Assembly: GCF_030160715.1 (NCBI RefSeq)
Contig: NZ_BSOW01000047.1
Coordinates: forward strand, 1 to 58,472
From: Bradyrhizobium iriomotense
Lineage (GTDB): Bacteria; Pseudomonadota; Alphaproteobacteria; Rhizobiales; Xanthobacteraceae
DNA length: 58,472 nt
Direction of reading: 5' to 3'
In this document: positions 55,682 to 58,472 of the stretch, in pieces
Layout: every line of letters starts with the position of its first letter
How positions within the stretch are numbered: position 1 is the stretch's first letter
Program-made: the position numbers and the translations under genes
The notes under the pieces: generated by a model
What the model saw: only the letters and a program-made list of their open reading frames with translations
The model's database searches: none
What the model was told of the DNA's origin: nothing

Positions 55682-56719
55682 CTATCTGCTCAAGGAGGGT
55701 GGCGGCGTCTCCTTTGTGCGCGTTGGCAGTATCGGATACTCGATCTTGGGCAGGCGCCCGCTCAGTGAATTAAGAAACGCAACAATATCGTTGTTCTCCT
55801 TCTCGCTGAGCTTGGCGCCGAGCTGGACTTCGCTCATGATTCCCACGGCTTCCTTGAGAGTCCAAACCTGACCCGAATGGAAGTAGGGAGCCCGCAAGGC
55901 AACATTGCGCAAGGGAGCGACGCGGAATACGTATTGGTCGCTGGGGGCCGTGGTGACCGCGAACCGTCCCTTGTCGGCCGCAGGAAGCAATTTGATATCA
56001 GGCTTTTTGATTACACCAAACGGGAAAAAATCCTGTCCCCCAATATTGATTCCGTTATGGCAGGAGGCGCATCCTTTGTTCATGAACAGCCGCAATCCCG
56101 CCTTTTGCTGATCGTCCAGCGCGTTGGCATCGCCATTCAAATACTGGTCGAACGGAGCCGCCGGTGTCGTGAGGGTCGCTTCAAAAGCCTCGAGCGCTTT
56201 CGTGAAATTGTCGAAGGTGACCGGCGGTGTATCACGCGGGAACGCTTGCTTGAACTTGCCGACATAGTCTTCCATCGAATTCAACGTCCTCGTCACGTGA
56301 CCCGGAGTCGCATTCATTTCGGCGCTCGCCTGAACGGGTCCCTTGGCCTGTGCCTTGAGATCCGCCGCGCGTCCGTCCCAGAACTGCGCGACATTGAACA
56401 CCGCATTGTAGACGGTTGGCGCTCGACGCGGTCCCTTTTGCCAGCCGTGACCAACGGATGTCGGACCGGCGTCGACGCCGCCGGTGCCGAGATTATGGCA
56501 CGTATTGCAGCTAATGATCCCACTCGCCGAGAGCCGAGGGTCAAAAAACAGCATCTTGCCGAGCTCGGCTTTCTCGGTCGTGACAGGATTGTCTTTTACC
56601 GCGGGGATGGCAGATGGGATCGGTTTGAAAATTCGTTCTGCCGCCATCAGCAAATCGTCGTTCGCGATAGCATGGGATGAGACGAGCACTAGAACGGCAG
56701 CAATAGACACCTTGCGCAT
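55682..56719 (-). CDS. Di-heme cytochrome c peroxidase (CcpA/MauG family)
   Basis: Periplasmic di-heme enzyme of 345 residues. Signal peptide MRKVSIAAVLVLVSSHAIAN. Two heme-binding sites: CNTCH in ISCNTCHNLGTGGVDAGPTS and CASCH in NKGCASCHNGINIGGQDFFP. Further blocks are PRRAPTVYNAVFNVAQFWDG, KAQAKGPVQASAEMN, RVAPLRNVALRAPYFHSGQV (distal loop) and AVGIMSEVQLG. All match bacterial peroxidases that remove hydrogen peroxide; MauG-like roles are less likely without mau genes. ATG 56719 was chosen over an in-frame GTG one codon earlier. No partner gene is seen. Confidence 0.9.
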   Translation of the reverse strand: MRKVSIAAVLVLVSSHAIANDDLLMAAERIFKPIPSAIPAVKDNPVTTEKAELGKMLFFDPRLSASGIISCNTCHNLGTGGVDAGPTSVGHGWQKGPRRAPTVYNAVFNVAQFWDGRAADLKAQAKGPVQASAEMNATPGHVTRTLNSMEDYVGKFKQAFPRDTPPVTFDNFTKALEAFEATLTTPAAPFDQYLNGDANALDDQQKAGLRLFMNKGCASCHNGINIGGQDFFPFGVIKKPDIKLLPAADKGRFAVTTAPSDQYVFRVAPLRNVALRAPYFHSGQVWTLKEAVGIMSEVQLGAKLSEKENNDIVAFLNSLSGRLPKIEYPILPTRTKETPPPSLSR

Positions 56720-57620
56720 CACGTGAGACTTCCGGTTCTTTCGACGCCGCTACCGAAACAACATTTCTTCGGGGCGGCACTCACTACATGATGCCTGCAA
56801 CCATGCAGAAACTGAGCCAACTCTCGCGCTGCAAGTTTTCCTGCTCGACGTCGGCTTCGCGACACGTTGGCAGTAGCCCGACACAAGTACGTCGACCTCG
56901 CACGAAGCATGTCGTTTTGCCGCTCTTCGAGAAGGCAAAATGCGTCTGTCTAACGGCACGTCAATTGCAGGAACACCGCGACATCGCAGACACCTGTGCC
57001 GCGCGGTCAGATGCTACTTGCTCAATTGGATCCAAATCGATGCCATAGACGCTACACCATGAATGCGATCCCGCCGATTGAAGCTGCGCCGCATCCGCCG
57101 CGCCGCGCGAGCCGCACTCCCAAGTGGCTTCGATCTGTATCGCGTCCGGAAGGCAAGGCTTACGCCTGTCGCGCCGAGATGAGGCGTCGCCGAGCTCGAT
57201 AATGGCTTCGCGGCGCTCGAATAAACTTAAGCTAGCTGTCGGCCTGGATGGATTGGTGGCGCGCGTCTTGAGCGGCGTGCACCACGACATTTTAGGTGAC
57301 TTGCTACATCCCATGGCACGCCTTGCCCGCAAGCAGAAAGTGTAACGGGGTGCCAAGGAGAGCGGATGAAGAGGTTTCTCATGTCTAAAGCGAAGCTACT
57401 TGAAATAATCAACCCGCCACTGCCGTACGGCTCAATTGGCCGGCATACGCGCCGTTATTGGAATAGCCTTGGGTATTGGAGAGAGCGAGGTGCAAGCGAG
57501 CGCTGCCGGGCAGCGGGCTGTTCGCTGACCACCTACGGGGCCGGGCGGCCTGATGGCAGTCACCGGGTTCGGTTTCGCGGCCCTTCTTCGACCGACAATC
57601 CGACAATTACGAAAAGAACT
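56720..57620. other. Gap between the peroxidase and the AA10-like gene
   Basis: Several 60-130-codon frames on both strands, none with a recognised product. The frame of the next gene is open back to 57366, but the extra residues do not look like a signal peptide. Confidence 0.35.
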
Positions 57621-58325
57621 ATGAGGCGTCTATTTCGACCCTGGTCCAGTGCGCTCTTCGGCGGCGCGGCATCGCTGTTCGTCGTTGCGAGCGCGTTCGC
57701 GCAAGGTCGCCTCACCGAACCAGCCTCACGCGTCGTGCTGTGTGCCGAACACAGGAACAAGGATTGTCCAATTAATTTGCAAAGGGCAAGCTCGATGGAG
57801 AGCGGCAAGTTCTTCCCCGCTATGAAGGGAGGGCTGCTAGACTCTACCGCGCCGACCGATGTGCAGAATGCGGCGCCACCAGAGGACGGCCACATCGCCG
57901 GCAGCAGCGTGCGCGGTGATGTGCCCTTGCTCAATGAGCAGACGCCGACGCGCTGGGAGAAGATTCCGCTGCACTCCGGCGCGAAGCAGAAGTTCAAGTG
58001 GGAATACGGCTCGGTTCACCTTACGAGGCGTTGGAACTACTTCATCACACGGATGGGCTGGAATCCGTCCTCGCCGCTCGCGCGCGCGCAGTTCGAGGTG
58101 AAGCCATTCTGCACGGTTCAGAATCCAGGCCAGCCCTTTTGGGATCCGAATGCCAACCTCATTCCCCAGGAGCCCACCGAGCACCTGTGCGACCTGCCAA
58201 AGCGCACGGGCTATCACGTTATTTTGGCGGTGTGGGAAGTCGCCAGTAGCCCGATGGCGTTCTATCAGATCGTCGACGCGACGTTCGAGGAACGCAAGTC
58301 GTCGAGCGCCAGTGGCCCCGATTGA
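57621..58325 (+). CDS. AA10/chitin-binding-type-4 (LPMO-like) protein lacking the N-terminal His
   Basis: Secreted protein, 234 residues. The signal peptide MRRLFRPWSSALFGGAASLF continues VVASAFA and should be cut before Gln28, giving QGRLTEPASRVVLC. In copper-dependent lytic polysaccharide monooxygenases (AA10) this place is HG...PxSR and the first His is half of the copper brace. The second brace His (about 133) is kept in VHLTRRWNYFITRMGWNPSS, as are PFC, DLPKRTGYHVILAVWEVASS and the axial-Phe region AFYQIVDATF. ATG 57621 begins the signal peptide. Either it is a non-oxidative polysaccharide- or host-binding protein, or cleavage differs from prediction. Confidence 0.82.
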   Translation: MRRLFRPWSSALFGGAASLFVVASAFAQGRLTEPASRVVLCAEHRNKDCPINLQRASSMESGKFFPAMKGGLLDSTAPTDVQNAAPPEDGHIAGSSVRGDVPLLNEQTPTRWEKIPLHSGAKQKFKWEYGSVHLTRRWNYFITRMGWNPSSPLARAQFEVKPFCTVQNPGQPFWDPNANLIPQEPTEHLCDLPKRTGYHVILAVWEVASSPMAFYQIVDATFEERKSSSASGPD

Positions 58326-58472
58326 CGGGGCGGAGTGTTGCCGCCGAAATGCAGCGGGCACTTGGACGACTTAGTCTAGTTTCTGTCGCGAAACACATTC
58401 GCCCTTTAAAATAGGGGGTATTTCGCGATTTTCGAGTACGTTTTTTCTTGCGACGTACATGTGCACGGTATC

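Noticed and set aside
1..58472. CRISPR array, rRNA operon, nod box
   Set aside because: I looked for regularly spaced repeats, rRNA signatures and the nod-box ATC-GAT pattern and saw none that held up by eye.

Overview
The window reads as alphaproteobacterial DNA, most likely a Bradyrhizobium symbiosis island or a similar accessory region. The reasons are Bradyrhizobium-type porin and Omp25-like outer membrane proteins, a tts box ahead of a putative type III effector, vitamin genes of the kind carried on rhizobial symbiosis islands (bioBFDA, panBCD), small Cys-rich proteins typical of the genus, many broken transposase and integrase pieces, and long gene-poor stretches. The genus is inferred from protein character only; no rRNA or complete tRNA gene is present.

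Layout. 0-4.5 kb: an IS630 fragment at the left edge, a complete porin with a strong terminator, then IS debris. 5-8.5 kb (minus strand): a three-gene phosphonate set made of PEP mutase, a class I aminotransferase and a sugar-phosphate/CTP-type nucleotidyltransferase. 9.9-17.3 kb: a LuxR-type regulator without a LuxI, an Omp25-like protein, an MddA/NnrU-like membrane methyltransferase and an S9A oligopeptidase. 17.7-22.1 kb: small proteins, an HTH gene broken by one amber codon, and a GC-rich pair of M16 peptidases.

23.1-32.4 kb (all minus strand) is the most striking region. It contains a lysine/ornithine N-hydroxylase, an MFS transporter, a PhyH-type Fe/2-oxoglutarate oxygenase, a cupin, a methionyl-tRNA-synthetase-like protein and an aminotransferase, with pabB-pabA and a Dabb-fold protein upstream. 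N-hydroxylase plus cupin plus MetRS-like protein is the known recipe for a hydrazine synthetase that joins N6-hydroxylysine to an amino acid through an N-N bond. Here the cupin and MetRS parts, fused in the described system, are adjacent separate genes. I propose an undescribed hydrazine-type natural product pathway in a (probably symbiotic) rhizobium.

32.6-38.1 kb: bioR diverges from a bioB-panD-bioF-bioD-bioA operon, with BioR-type palindromes between them and a terminator at the end. With panB-panC at 49.7-51.5 kb, the window carries a full panBCD set next to the biotin genes. 38-39.8 kb is the ruin of an integrated element: a tRNA 3'-end fragment with a short direct repeat, a DarT toxin gene with its middle deleted, a DarG macrodomain gene cut at its C-terminus, and a frameshifted tyrosine recombinase.

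40-58 kb: a chemoreceptor, the tts-box-controlled repeat protein, small hypotheticals, scrambled parB pieces, a two-barrel outer membrane protein, panBC, an S1/P1 nuclease, a di-heme peroxidase, and an AA10-like protein whose predicted mature N-terminus is Gln instead of the copper-binding His.
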